A stretch of 64,000 bases of DNA from an uncultured Bacteroidota bacterium (GTDB lineage: Bacteria > Bacteroidota > Bacteroidia > Flavobacteriales > Flavobacteriaceae), in the NCBI GenBank assembly GCA_902622595.1, contig CACNQM010000001.1:248001-312000 (forward strand), read 5' to 3'. The notes beneath the pieces are model-generated. The model had not been told where the DNA came from. It did not search any database and saw only the letters and a program-made list of their open reading frames with translations. Every line of letters starts with the position of its first letter. The first letter of the stretch is position 1. Position numbers and translations under genes: made by a program. Positions 20,938 to 30,602 of this stretch are shown here, piece after piece.

Positions 20938-21831
20938 CTATTTTCTAGGATGAAAATTCTTAAGAACTTCGTCCAAGTGATTCGTATCTAAATGGGTGTA
21001 TATTTCAGTTGTTGATATGCTTTCATGTCCAAGTATTAGTTGAATCGTCCTAAGATCAGCTCCGTTTTTTAATAAATGAGTTGCAAATGAATGTCTTAGA
21101 GTATGAGGACTTATTTTTTTATTGAGACCAATCCTTTTATAACTATCGCTTATTATTTTAAATATCATAGATCTAGTTAAGCCTCTTCCATATCTGTTTA
21201 AAAAAACAATGTCAGAAAACTTAGAATCTATAATTGAATTATCTCTTATTTTCAAATATTTTCTAATTTCATTTGATGCTATATCCCCGAGTGGGACAAA
21301 TCTTTCTTTATTGCCTTTACCAATTATTTTAATAATATTTTCTTTAAAAAAAATATTTGATAGTTTTAAATTAACTAACTCACTTACTCTCATTCCAGTC
21401 CCATAAAGCACCTCAATAATGGTTCTATTTCTTTGGCCAAAATTTTCCTTTATATCGAATGATTTGATTAATTTTTCTATTTCTAATTCAGTTAATACCT
21501 CTGGAAGATTCTTTTCTAATTTAGGTGATTCAATATCAGAAATAGGTGACTTTTTTATATGTCCTTCAAAAATAAGGTAATTAAAAAAGCTTTTAATAGA
21601 TGAGATACTCCTTGCTTGACTTCTTGACTTTTTATTAGATAAATTATTATACAGATAATTTTTTACAGTTTCAGGTCTGCAGTTAAATGGTGTATCAGAC
21701 ATTTGATTAGACTGAATAAAATTTTTGAACAAATTAAGATCATACTCATAGCTTTTAATTGAGTTGATACTTAAACCTCTTTCTAGTTTTAGATAGTTTT
21801 TGAAATTTTCGAAGCTAGAATCCCAATTCAT
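20938..21831 (-). CDS. xerD: Tyrosine recombinase XerD/XerC
   Basis: Site-specific recombinase that resolves chromosome dimers at dif. The 297-residue protein has the N-terminal SAM-like domain (1-105) and the complete catalytic set: Arg148 (GTGMRVSEL), Lys172 (GKGNKER), His243 and Arg246 (HTLRHSFATH), His269 (LGHESI) and nucleophile Tyr278 (EIYTHLD). Length and lack of accessory genes point to the housekeeping XerC/D type rather than a phage integrase. It is divergent from aroQ by 42 bases. No dif site was identified in the window. Confidence 0.9.
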   Translation of the reverse strand: MNWDSSFENFKNYLKLERGLSINSIKSYEYDLNLFKNFIQSNQMSDTPFNCRPETVKNYLYNNLSNKKSRSQARSISSIKSFFNYLIFEGHIKKSPISDIESPKLEKNLPEVLTELEIEKLIKSFDIKENFGQRNRTIIEVLYGTGMRVSELVNLKLSNIFFKENIIKIIGKGNKERFVPLGDIASNEIRKYLKIRDNSIIDSKFSDIVFLNRYGRGLTRSMIFKIISDSYKRIGLNKKISPHTLRHSFATHLLKNGADLRTIQLILGHESISTTEIYTHLDTNHLDEVLKNFHPRK

Positions 21832-21873
21832 TTTAATTTTTTAATTAGTCTTTAAGCATTACCTTTATAATAT

Positions 21874-22293
21874 ATGAAAATAACAATAATTAATGGCCCT
21901 AACCTTAATCTTCTTGGTACAAGAGAAACTGACATATATGGAAGTCAGAATTTTGAATCTTACCTAGATTCACTAAAGGCATTATTTACTGACGTAGATA
22001 TTGATTATTTTCAGTCAAACATTGAAGGTGAAATAATTAATTTCATTCAAAATTCAAAAAATTCCAATGGTATTGTATTAAATGCTGCCGCATACACCCA
22101 TACGTCTGTTGGTATTGCAGATGCTGTTAAATCTATTAATTGTAAAGTTATTGAGGTTCATATTTCAAATACTTTTTCAAGAGAAGAATTTAGGCACAAT
22201 TCATATCTTTCACCTGTTGTAGATGGTATAATAATTGGATTTGGATTAGATAGCTACAGGCTTGCCTTAGAAAGTATAATTAAAGGTGGATAA
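21874..22293 (+). CDS. aroQ: Type II 3-dehydroquinate dehydratase
   Basis: Third step of the shikimate pathway, dehydration of 3-dehydroquinate. The 139-residue protein opens with IINGPNLNLLGTRE, which holds the lid and catalytic Tyr region (DIYG), and contains NAAAYTHTSVGIADA and EVHISN. These are the standard motifs of the small dodecameric enzyme. Length is typical. The last 14 bases overlap the 3' end of lpdA on the opposite strand. Confidence 0.95.
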   Translation: MKITIINGPNLNLLGTRETDIYGSQNFESYLDSLKALFTDVDIDYFQSNIEGEIINFIQNSKNSNGIVLNAAAYTHTSVGIADAVKSINCKVIEVHISNTFSREEFRHNSYLSPVVDGIIIGFGLDSYRLALESIIKGG

Positions 22294-23671
22294 CTTCATC
22301 ATATGCATCAGCAACAGCTTCCATCAAAGCTTCACTCATTGTTGGGTGTGGGTGAACAGCATTTAGTATCTCTTTACCTGTTGTTTCAAGTTTCCTGCCA
22401 AGAACTGCTTCAGCGATCATGTCAGTTACACCTGCTCCAATCATATGACAACCGAGCCACTCTCCATATTTTTCATCAAAAATTACCTTAACAAAACCAT
22501 CAGAGTGACCAGAGGCTTGTGCTTTTCCTGAAGCCGTAAAAGGAAACTTACCAACCTTTATATCATATCCCATTTCCAATGCTCTCTCTTCTGTTAAGCC
22601 AACAGATGCTACCTCAGGTGAACAGTAAGTACATCCTGGAATATTATCATAATTAATCGGTTCCACATCGTGATTGGTAATTTTTTCAACACAAAGTATT
22701 CCTTCTGCAGATGCGACATGTGCTAAAGCCTGACCAGAAGTTATATCTCCAATAGCATAATATCCAGGAATATTAGTTTTATAAAATTCATCAACAATAA
22801 TTTTATCTTTGTCGACAGCAATTCCAACCTCTTCTAAACCAATATTTTCAATGTTACTTTTATAGCCAACTGCTGAGAGCACAATATCAGCCTCATGATC
22901 AGATATTTGACCATCAGATTTAACTTGAACTTTAACTCCCTTACCTTTTACATCAGATGAAATTACCTCTGAGTTAGTTAAAATCTCAATTCCTGATTTT
23001 TTAAAAGTTTTGTTTAGTTGATTAGATATATCTTTATCTTCTACAGGTAAAATTCTATCCATATATTCAATGATTTTCACTTTAGTTCCCATTGAATTAT
23101 AGAAATAAGCAAACTCAATACCTATTGCTCCAGAACCAACTATTATCATCTTTTTTGGTTGCTTTTGAAGAGTCATTGCTTCTCTATATCCAATTATCTT
23201 TTTACCATCTTGAGGTATTGAATCGATAACTCTTGATCTACCACCAGTTGCAATTATAATATTATCTGCTTCAAAATCCATTTCAGTTCCGTCATTTTCT
23301 ACAGAGACAATTTTATTTGGTTTAATTTTACCATATCCATTTATAACTTCAATTTTATTTTTCTTCATAAGAAAATTTACACCTTTACTCATACCACTGG
23401 CTACATCTCTACTCCTCTTTACTACGGCATCAAAATCTTTGTCAAAATCTTTAATTTTTAGGCCATATGCTTCAGCTTTTTTAATATATTCAAAGACTTG
23501 AGCAGATTTTAGCAACGCTTTGGTTGGAATGCATCCCCAATTTAAACAAACGCCACCTAAGCTTTCCTTCTCAACAATAGCAGTTTTTAATCCTAATTGG
23601 GATGCTCTAATTGCTGTCACATATCCTCCTGGCCCACTACCTAAAACTATTAAGTCAAATTTCTTACTCAT
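22280..23671 (-). CDS. lpdA: Dihydrolipoyl dehydrogenase
   Basis: FAD-dependent E3 subunit of 2-oxoacid dehydrogenase complexes (and the glycine cleavage system), reoxidising dihydrolipoamide with NAD. The 463-residue protein has the FAD fingerprint LGSGPGGYVTA, the redox disulfide Cys42/Cys47 (GGVCLNWGCIPTKA), the NAD fold GSGAIGIEF, and the C-terminal dyad His442-Glu447 (HPHPTMSE). The start codon lies inside the msrB end (8-base overlap), so it is coupled to msrB. The matching E1/E2 genes are not in the window. Confidence 0.95.
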   Translation of the reverse strand: MSKKFDLIVLGSGPGGYVTAIRASQLGLKTAIVEKESLGGVCLNWGCIPTKALLKSAQVFEYIKKAEAYGLKIKDFDKDFDAVVKRSRDVASGMSKGVNFLMKKNKIEVINGYGKIKPNKIVSVENDGTEMDFEADNIIIATGGRSRVIDSIPQDGKKIIGYREAMTLQKQPKKMIIVGSGAIGIEFAYFYNSMGTKVKIIEYMDRILPVEDKDISNQLNKTFKKSGIEILTNSEVISSDVKGKGVKVQVKSDGQISDHEADIVLSAVGYKSNIENIGLEEVGIAVDKDKIIVDEFYKTNIPGYYAIGDITSGQALAHVASAEGILCVEKITNHDVEPINYDNIPGCTYCSPEVASVGLTEERALEMGYDIKVGKFPFTASGKAQASGHSDGFVKVIFDEKYGEWLGCHMIGAGVTDMIAEAVLGRKLETTGKEILNAVHPHPTMSEALMEAVADAYDEVIHL

Positions 23672-24155
23672 TTTTATTATTTATGAAATTAATACTTGCA
23701 GAATTTACACAATATCTTTTGCCTGTAGAAGTTGGACCATCGTCAAATACATGACCTTGATGACCTCCACAGTTAGAGCATAGTATTTCTGTTCGAATCA
23801 TACCTAAACTTGTGTCTTTTTTATAGGTTATTGCTCCAGGTATAGCACTCTCATAACTTGGCCAACCACAATTAGACATAAATTTATTATTACTCTTGAA
23901 TAGCGGTTGTCCGCATCCTTTGCAAACATATACGCCATCCTCAAAGTGCATGTTATAAATGCCAGTATGTGGTCTTTCTGTTCCTTTGTTTCTCAGAATA
24001 TCATATTCTTCTGGAGATAGTTCCTCTCTCCATTCTTTGTCTGTTTTACTCACGTTATAAGTTATTTTAGGTTCCTCAGATTTTGTGTTTGTTTGACAAT
24101 TTAGCATTGAAAAGCTAAAAATTAAAACAATAAATAAGTGTATTTTATTGTACAT
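23664..24155 (-). CDS. msrB: Peptide-methionine (R)-S-oxide reductase, lipoprotein
   Basis: Repairs methionine-R-sulfoxide in exported proteins. The 163-residue protein begins with a lipoprotein signal peptide (lipobox MLNC, Cys20), so it acts in the envelope. Zinc is held by Cys78/Cys81 and Cys126/Cys129. The catalytic Cys is 149 in RYCVNSASINF. CGWPSYE is also conserved. It is the first gene of an msrB-lpdA pair. Confidence 0.94.
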   Translation of the reverse strand: MYNKIHLFIVLIFSFSMLNCQTNTKSEEPKITYNVSKTDKEWREELSPEEYDILRNKGTERPHTGIYNMHFEDGVYVCKGCGQPLFKSNNKFMSNCGWPSYESAIPGAITYKKDTSLGMIRTEILCSNCGGHQGHVFDDGPTSTGKRYCVNSASINFINNKNE

Positions 24156-24167
24156 CTATTTTTTTGA

Positions 24168-24175
24168 CAAATATA
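24168..24175 (-). promoter_or_regulatory. -7 element of msrB-lpdA
   Basis: On the minus strand this reads TATATTTG, matching TAnnTTTG. The expected start near 24163 leaves about 7 bases before the msrB ATG. No -33 TTTG is visible at the expected distance. Confidence 0.4.
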
Positions 24176-24220
24176 TATATCTTTTGATTTATTTGCTTAA
24201 TTTGTTAATCATTTAAATTT

Positions 24221-25543
24221 ATGCTTAATAAAAAATCTGACCTTCCTAGAGGAAGTAAAAAACTAATTCGAGCATGGACATTTTATGATTGGGCAAACTC
24301 AGTTTATTCATTAGTAATATCATCAGCTATATTCCCAATATATTACTCTACTCACGTATTTTCGGACACAAATTCAATATTGATATTCAACATAGATATT
24401 AATAAAGATACTTTGATAAGTCTTTTATCAGGTTTGTGTTTTTTAATTATAGCTTTTCTTTCTCCAATGTTAAGTGGAATTGCTGACTACATTGGAAATA
24501 AAAAAATATTTATGAAGTTTTTTGTTTATATGGGCTCATTTTCTTGTATGAGTTTATATTGGTTTGAGTTAGAAAACATAGAAATTAGTCTCTTACTATA
24601 TTTTTTCTCTTTACTTGGGTTTTGGGGAAGTTTGGTGTACTACAATTCATATTTAAATGATATTACCTTTCCAAAGCAAGCAAATTCAGTAAGCGCTAAG
24701 GGCTATACAATGGGATATATTGGAAGTGTGATACTATTGCTATTAAATTTAATTATGATTTATTTTTTTGAAGATCTTGGATTTGATTCTGATAAAAGTG
24801 CTATGAAATTATCATTTGCTTTAACAGGTTTATGGTGGCTTGGTTTTAGTCAATACTCATTTTATTATTTACCAAAGGGTAATAACAAAATTAATTTTCC
24901 AAAGAATATTATTTGGAATGGATTTAAAGAATTAAAAGGTGTTTATAAAATTATCCGTTCAAGCAAAAGGTTTACAAGGTTTTTATTAGCATTTTTTATT
25001 TTTTCATTTTCCCTGCAAACTGTATTATATATTGCTTCTTATTTTGGAGTAAATGAAATTCAGTGGTCAAGTCCAACTGAACAAACATCAGGTCTGATTA
25101 TAAGCATTTTATTAATTCAAATTGTTGCAATAGGAGGAGCTTTTGGTTTTACCAAATTAGCTCAAAGGTTTGGTAATATTTTGGTTCTAACTATTGCCAT
25201 ATTTTTATGGGGAGCAGTATGTGTTTATGCATATTTTATTTATTCTCCAGATCAATTTTATTTGATTGCTGGACTTGTAGGATTGTTAATGGGTGGAACC
25301 CAAACCGTTGCAAGAGCAACATTCTCCTTATTTATTCCTCAGACTAGTGATACCACTTCTTTTTTTAGTTTTTACGATGTTACAGAAAAAATAGGTATTT
25401 TCTTTGGTCTTTTATTCTATGCATTTGCAGCTCAAATTTCAGGTACTATTAGATTTTCAGTTATAATTTTTATGTTTTTCTTTTTTCTAGGTGCCATTCT
25501 TTTAACAAGAGTTCCAAAAATTGACAGAAATAGGTTGGCATAG
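24221..25543 (+). CDS. UMF1-type MFS transporter
   Basis: Multi-pass inner-membrane transporter of 440 residues with about 12 hydrophobic segments. The N-terminus (TFYDWANSVYSLVISSAIFPIYY) is the hallmark of the UMF1/Atg22-like branch of the major facilitator superfamily. The later LMGGTQTVARATFSLFIP segment is also typical. The transported substrate is unknown for bacterial members. The gene stands alone between msrB (divergent) and lon. Confidence 0.88.
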   Translation: MLNKKSDLPRGSKKLIRAWTFYDWANSVYSLVISSAIFPIYYSTHVFSDTNSILIFNIDINKDTLISLLSGLCFLIIAFLSPMLSGIADYIGNKKIFMKFFVYMGSFSCMSLYWFELENIEISLLLYFFSLLGFWGSLVYYNSYLNDITFPKQANSVSAKGYTMGYIGSVILLLLNLIMIYFFEDLGFDSDKSAMKLSFALTGLWWLGFSQYSFYYLPKGNNKINFPKNIIWNGFKELKGVYKIIRSSKRFTRFLLAFFIFSFSLQTVLYIASYFGVNEIQWSSPTEQTSGLIISILLIQIVAIGGAFGFTKLAQRFGNILVLTIAIFLWGAVCVYAYFIYSPDQFYLIAGLVGLLMGGTQTVARATFSLFIPQTSDTTSFFSFYDVTEKIGIFFGLLFYAFAAQISGTIRFSVIIFMFFFFLGAILLTRVPKIDRNRLA

Positions 25544-25568
25544 CTTTTGCCTTTATTATTATGTTGTT

Positions 25569-25583
25569 TTTGTTTATAACAAA
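25569..25583. repeat. Short perfect inverted repeat upstream of lon
   Basis: Two 6-base arms, TTTGTT and AACAAA, flank a 3-base spacer, 26 bases after the transporter stop and 52 bases before the lon start. It could be an operator for lon or a weak AT-only hairpin; chance is also possible in AT-rich DNA. The remaining 25544-25634 gap shows no gene and no exact TAnnTTTG. Confidence 0.3.
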
Positions 25584-25634
25584 TATCCTATTGATTATTG
25601 TTTTATTATGACAAAATGACTCGAAAACAAATAA

Positions 25635-28085
25635 ATGAGTTTAATTTTTAATAACATAGACAAAATGTCATTTGATGATTTAGGTGATGAATCTGAATTT
25701 ATTCCATTAATGACCTCAGAAGATGAAGAGGCTCTTGAGAAAGAAAATCTTCCTGAGGTACTACCTATATTACCATTAACAAATACTGTTCTTTTTCCTG
25801 GTGTTGTGATACCAATCAATGCAGGTAGAGACAAGTCTATAAAGCTTATAAATGATGCTAACAAATCAAACAAACTCATTGGTGTTGTATCTCAGAAAGA
25901 TATTAAGATTGAAAATCCATCTATAGAAGATATATACAGTGTTGGAACTGTTGCTAAAATTTTAAGAGTTCTAAAAATGCCTGATGGTAACACCACAGTA
26001 ATTATACAGGGTAAGAAAAGATTTAAAATTAAATCAGTTGTTAAAACTGATCCATACATTCAAGCGACTATCAGTTCTTTACCTGATAAAAATCAAAGAA
26101 AATCCAACAACAAATTTACCGCGACTATTGATGCAATAAGAGATATTGCTTTAAAAATTATTAAGGAGAACCCTAATATTCCTTCTGAAGCATCATTTAC
26201 AATTAAAAATATTCATAGCTCTGCCTTTCTTATAAATTTTGTATGCTCAAACATGAATATCTCAGTTAAAGATAAACAAGACTTGCTATCAAGTTTAAAT
26301 ATAGAAAATAGAGCATTGAAATGTTTAAAATTTCTCAATGTTGAATATGAAAAACTTGCATTAAAAAATGATATTCAATCTAAGGTTAGAAATGACTTAG
26401 ACCAGCAACAACGTGAATATTATCTTCAACAACAGATGAAAACGATTCAAGAGGAGCTTGGTGAAAACTCATATCAAGAGGATATACAAGAGTTAATAAA
26501 TAAATCAAAGAATAAAAATTGGAATCATGATATCAAAGAACATTTTGAAAAAGAATTAGCAAAGCTTAAAAGAATGAATTCTCAGGTAGCAGAATATTCT
26601 GTTCAACGAAATTATCTTGATTTAATTGTTGATCTTCCATGGGAAAATTACTCAGAAGATAATTTTGATTTAAATAAAGCCCAAAAAATACTAGATAGAG
26701 ATCACTTTGGGCTTGATGATGTTAAAAAGAGAATTATAGAATATTTAGCTGTTTTAAAATTGAGAAGTGATATGAAATCTCCAATATTGTGTCTTCATGG
26801 GCCGCCGGGAGTTGGAAAAACATCACTGGGTAAATCAATAGCAAAATCTATTAACAGGGAATACGTGAGAGTTTCACTCGGAGGCTTAAGGGATGAAGCT
26901 GAAATAAGAGGTCATAGAAAAACCTATATTGGGGCAATGCCTGGTAGAATAATACAAAGCATTAGAAAATCAGGAACTTCAAATCCAGTCTTTGTTCTTG
27001 ACGAGGTAGATAAAATTTCAAGTGGATCTCAAGGTGATCCAAGCTCTGCACTTTTGGAACTTCTTGATCCCGAACAGAATAATTCATTCCATGATAATTT
27101 TCTTGAAGTTGGGTATGATTTATCTAAAGTCATGTTTATTGCTACTGCAAATAGTTTATCTACAATGCATCCTGCACTTCTAGATAGAATGGAATTAATA
27201 AACGTATCAGGGTATACATCTGAGGAGAAAGTTTCAATAGCATCAAAATTCCTTGTCAAAAAACAATTAACTGAACATGGTTTGAAACCAACTGATTTTA
27301 AATTATCAAGTAAGGTGTTAAAAGATATAATTAGTGGTTACACAAGGGAATCTGGCGTTAGAAATTTAGAGAAGCAAATTGCAAAATTAATCAGAAATAG
27401 AGCAAAGAACATAGTTTCTAATTCAAAGCTTAATAATTCAAAAGACCAAAACTTTTTAAAAGATGTGCTCGGTCCAAAAAAGTTTTTTAGAGATAAATAT
27501 GAGAGCAATAATGTAGCTGGTATAGTTACAGGTCTTGCATGGACTTCTGTTGGAGGTGAAATTTTATTTATTGAATCCTCTATATCTGAAGGAAAAGGAA
27601 ATCTTTCTATAACTGGGAACTTAGGAAAAATAATGAAAGAATCTGCTATCATTGCATTGGAATTCATAAAGTCAAATCAAAAAGAATTAGGAATTGAAAA
27701 ACACTTTGACTTTTCTAAATATAATATACATATTCACGTACCAGAAGGAGCAACTCCAAAAGATGGACCAAGTGCAGGGATTACAATTCTAACTTCACTA
27801 GTTTCACTATTTACTCAGAAGAGAGTTAAAAAAAATATTGCTATGACTGGAGAAATTACTTTAAGAGGTAAAGTGCTCCCGGTAGGTGGAATAAAAGAAA
27901 AGATTCTTGCTGCTAAAAGAGCAAATATTAAAGAAATTATTTTAAGTTCATATAATAAAAAAGATATTCAGGAGATAAATCCTAAATATCTCAAAGGACT
28001 AAAATTTATATATGTTAACTCTATGAAAGATGTTATATCAAATTCCATTATAAATCGAAAAGTTACTAACCCTAAGTTAATTTGA
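25635..28085 (+). CDS. lon: ATP-dependent protease Lon (LonA)
   Basis: Cytoplasmic AAA+ protease that degrades damaged and short-lived regulatory proteins. In the 816-residue chain the substrate-binding LON domain spans about 40-245, with a coiled-coil linker to 340. Walker A GPPGVGKTS is at about 389, Walker B FVLDEVDK near 453. The protease domain carries the dyad Ser713 (KDGPSAGI) and Lys756 (GGIKEKILA). The N-terminal 35 residues are acidic and poorly conserved. cmk follows after one base, so they share a transcript. Confidence 0.97.
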   Translation: MSLIFNNIDKMSFDDLGDESEFIPLMTSEDEEALEKENLPEVLPILPLTNTVLFPGVVIPINAGRDKSIKLINDANKSNKLIGVVSQKDIKIENPSIEDIYSVGTVAKILRVLKMPDGNTTVIIQGKKRFKIKSVVKTDPYIQATISSLPDKNQRKSNNKFTATIDAIRDIALKIIKENPNIPSEASFTIKNIHSSAFLINFVCSNMNISVKDKQDLLSSLNIENRALKCLKFLNVEYEKLALKNDIQSKVRNDLDQQQREYYLQQQMKTIQEELGENSYQEDIQELINKSKNKNWNHDIKEHFEKELAKLKRMNSQVAEYSVQRNYLDLIVDLPWENYSEDNFDLNKAQKILDRDHFGLDDVKKRIIEYLAVLKLRSDMKSPILCLHGPPGVGKTSLGKSIAKSINREYVRVSLGGLRDEAEIRGHRKTYIGAMPGRIIQSIRKSGTSNPVFVLDEVDKISSGSQGDPSSALLELLDPEQNNSFHDNFLEVGYDLSKVMFIATANSLSTMHPALLDRMELINVSGYTSEEKVSIASKFLVKKQLTEHGLKPTDFKLSSKVLKDIISGYTRESGVRNLEKQIAKLIRNRAKNIVSNSKLNNSKDQNFLKDVLGPKKFFRDKYESNNVAGIVTGLAWTSVGGEILFIESSISEGKGNLSITGNLGKIMKESAIIALEFIKSNQKELGIEKHFDFSKYNIHIHVPEGATPKDGPSAGITILTSLVSLFTQKRVKKNIAMTGEITLRGKVLPVGGIKEKILAAKRANIKEIILSSYNKKDIQEINPKYLKGLKFIYVNSMKDVISNSIINRKVTNPKLI

Positions 28086-28086
28086 T

Positions 28087-28743
28087 TTGGATACAGTAAT
28101 TATTGCTATAGATGGTCAAGCATCAACAGGTAAGAGCACTCAAGCAAAAAAATTAGCTGAAAATCTCAAGTATGATTATAGAGACTCAGGAGCATATTAC
28201 AGGGCAATTACACTTTACTTCTTAGATAATAATATTAAATTCGATTTAAATATTACTGATAAAATACTTCATAAAATAAACATTAAACAGACTTATGAAG
28301 AGGGACAATTTAGAATTTACCTAAACGATTATGATGTTACTGATAAGATAAGAGGCCATAAGGTATCTTTAAATGTTAGTAACTTTGCAAAAAAAAAGGA
28401 GATTAGAAAGTTTGTCTTTAATCAATTGAGGAAATCCAGTGAATCCAATTCTTTAGTTGTAGACGGTCGTGATATTGGAACTGTTGTCTTCCCTAATGCT
28501 GATTTTAAATTTTTTTTAGTTGGTAAACCTAAAATTAGAGCTGAGAGAAGACATAAACAAATTAATGATGACTCTGTAAAAGTTGATATTATTGAAGAAG
28601 AAATCAAACAAAGGGATAAAACTGATTCAACTAGAGAAATTGCCCCATTAAAGAAGGCTGTAGATGCATTTAAGATAGATGTATCAAACCTTACAATTAA
28701 CGAAGTTTTTAATAAAATACTCCAAAAAATTAAGTCAGATTAG
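28087..28743 (+). CDS. cmk: Cytidylate kinase
   Basis: Phosphorylates CMP and dCMP to the diphosphates. The 218-residue protein begins with the P-loop GQASTGKST (10-18) and contains the YRDSGAYYRA segment and VVDGRDIGTVVFPNA, standard for the family. The start is TTG at 28087, directly after the lon stop; no ATG is available before the P-loop strand. A hairpin overlapping its stop codon may separate it from rpsA. Confidence 0.94.
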   Translation: MDTVIIAIDGQASTGKSTQAKKLAENLKYDYRDSGAYYRAITLYFLDNNIKFDLNITDKILHKINIKQTYEEGQFRIYLNDYDVTDKIRGHKVSLNVSNFAKKKEIRKFVFNQLRKSSESNSLVVDGRDIGTVVFPNADFKFFLVGKPKIRAERRHKQINDDSVKVDIIEEEIKQRDKTDSTREIAPLKKAVDAFKIDVSNLTINEVFNKILQKIKSD

Positions 28744-28764
28744 ATAAAAAACTAATCTAATTTT
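28737..28764 (+). terminator. Weak intrinsic terminator between cmk and rpsA
   Basis: Seven-base perfect arms AGATTAG (28737-28743) and CTAATCT (28752-28758) enclose an 8-base A-rich loop, followed after two bases by four T. The stem is AT-rich and the T tract short, so termination would be partial. The T tract overlaps the -33 element of the rpsA promoter. Confidence 0.45.
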
Positions 28765-28792
28765 GCCAATAACTTAATTAATTATATTTTTG
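28762..28792 (+). promoter_or_regulatory. rpsA promoter
   Basis: Full Bacteroidota-type promoter: -33 TTTG at 28762-28765, 19-base spacer, -7 TATTTTTG at 28785-28792. Using the same offset as at the RNase P RNA gene (about 5 bases after the -7 G), transcription starts at about 28797, within two or three bases of the ATG at 28799. The rpsA mRNA from this promoter would be essentially leaderless. Confidence 0.65.
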
Positions 28793-28798
28793 CGCTCT

Positions 28799-30598
28799 AT
28801 GAGTGAAGAAAATAGTGCAAATACTAATATTGAGGAGACAGAAAAACCTAAGAAAGCTTCTACAAAGAAAGCTCCTACAAAAAAAACTGCTACTAAGAAA
28901 ACAGATACTCAAGATGATTTTCTAACAAGTTTCAATTGGCATCAATACCAAGAAGGTATAGATGAGCTTGATGAAAAGCAAATTAAAGAATTTGAGAAAC
29001 TAGTTGAGAAAAACTTTGTTGACACTTCTGATGATAATATTATAGAAGGAAAAGTAATACATTTAACAGAGAAAGATGTTATAATTGATATTAATGCTAA
29101 ATCAGAAGGTGTAATCTCAAAAAATGAATTTAGATACAATGCAGATCTAAAAGTAGGTGATAAGGTAGAAGTTATTGTTGATACTAGAGAGGATAAGTCT
29201 GGACAATTAGTCCTTTCACACAGAAAAGCAAGAGTAATTAAAGCATGGGACAGAGTTAATGATGCTCATGATAAAAGTGAGATTGTTCAAGGGTACGTGA
29301 AGTGTAGAACTAAAGGTGGTATGATTGTAGATGTTTTTGGAATTGAAGCTTTTCTTCCAGGTTCTCAAATTGATGTGAAACCTATTAGAGATTATGATCA
29401 GTATACAAATAAAAACATGGATTTTAAAGTTGTAAAGATTAACCATGAGTTTAAAAATGTAGTTGTGTCTCACAAAGCTTTAATTGAAGCTGATATTGAA
29501 GAGCAGAAAAAGGGAATAATTAGTCAGCTTGAAAAAGGGCAAGTACTTGAAGGTACAGTAAAAAATATGACTTCATATGGAGTTTTTATAGATTTAGGAG
29601 GGGTAGATGGGCTTATTCATATTACAGATTTATCATGGAGTAGAATTAATCATCCAAACGAGATCCTCGAGCTTGATCAATCAATAAAAGTTGTAATTCT
29701 TGATTTTGATGATGATAAATCTAAAATTCAACTCGGTTTAAAACAATTAACTGATCATCCATGGGATAAATTAGGAGATGATATTAAAGAGGGTTCTAAA
29801 GTTTCTGGAAAAGTAGTTGTAATAGCAGATTATGGAGCATTTATTGAAATTGATGAAGGAATAGAAGGGTTAGTTCATGTCTCTGAAATGTCCTGGTCTA
29901 CTCATTTAAGAAGTGCTCAAGATTTTGTTAATGTTGGGGATAATATCGAAGCTATTGTTCTTAACCTCGACAGAGAATCAAGAAAGATGTCACTTGGAAT
30001 GAAACAATTGTCAGAGGACCCATGGACTGATATTACAAACAAGTTCCCTATTGGGTCAAAGCATAAAGGATCAGTAAGAAACTTTACAAATTTTGGTGTA
30101 TTTATTGAACTCGAGGAGGGTATTGATGGACTAATCTACATATCTGATTTATCATGGACAAAAAAGATAAAACATCCATCAGAGTTCCTATCAATTGAGG
30201 ATAAAATTGATGTAGTTATTCTTGATTTAGATGTTGATGGAAGAAAATTGAGCTTGGGACACAAACAGACTAAAGACAATCCATGGGATTTATATGAAAA
30301 AGACTTTGCTGTTGATACTATTCATAAATCAGAAGTTTTCGAAATCGTTGATAAAGGTGCCATAATAGGTTTCAATGATGATATTTCCGCCTTTTGTCCT
30401 TTAAGACACATGGATAAAGCAGATGGTTCAAAACTTGAAAAAGGAGAAATTGCTGAGTTTAAAGTAATAGAGTTTAGTAAAGAATTTAAGAGAGTAGTTG
30501 TATCTCATCTGCTAGCTCATGGTAATGATCCCTCACCAGATGATTCTGACTCTGAGAAGAAAAAGAATAAAAAATCTAAGAAGAAAGATGATGAATAA
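28799..30598 (+). CDS. rpsA: 30S ribosomal protein S1
   Basis: RNA-binding ribosomal protein S1, 599 residues. After a Lys/Thr-rich N-terminal tail (about 15-42, repeated KK-T/A motifs) there are six S1 motif domains, at roughly 75-140, 155-225, 240-310, 325-395, 410-480 and 490-560. The central ones share the pattern GVFIDL...DGLIH-ITDLSW. The tail is Lys/Asp/Glu-rich. An upstream in-frame TTG at 28790 lies inside the -7 promoter element, so ATG 28799 is the start. It has its own promoter and a good terminator. Confidence 0.96.
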   Translation: MSEENSANTNIEETEKPKKASTKKAPTKKTATKKTDTQDDFLTSFNWHQYQEGIDELDEKQIKEFEKLVEKNFVDTSDDNIIEGKVIHLTEKDVIIDINAKSEGVISKNEFRYNADLKVGDKVEVIVDTREDKSGQLVLSHRKARVIKAWDRVNDAHDKSEIVQGYVKCRTKGGMIVDVFGIEAFLPGSQIDVKPIRDYDQYTNKNMDFKVVKINHEFKNVVVSHKALIEADIEEQKKGIISQLEKGQVLEGTVKNMTSYGVFIDLGGVDGLIHITDLSWSRINHPNEILELDQSIKVVILDFDDDKSKIQLGLKQLTDHPWDKLGDDIKEGSKVSGKVVVIADYGAFIEIDEGIEGLVHVSEMSWSTHLRSAQDFVNVGDNIEAIVLNLDRESRKMSLGMKQLSEDPWTDITNKFPIGSKHKGSVRNFTNFGVFIELEEGIDGLIYISDLSWTKKIKHPSEFLSIEDKIDVVILDLDVDGRKLSLGHKQTKDNPWDLYEKDFAVDTIHKSEVFEIVDKGAIIGFNDDISAFCPLRHMDKADGSKLEKGEIAEFKVIEFSKEFKRVVVSHLLAHGNDPSPDDSDSEKKKNKKSKKKDDE

Positions 30599-30602
30599 AT
30601 TT

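Noticed and set aside
20938-21831. XerD-like gene as a mobile-element integrase
   Set aside because: Length, sequence and aroQ neighbourhood fit the chromosomal XerC/D type; no tRNA or excision genes adjoin it.
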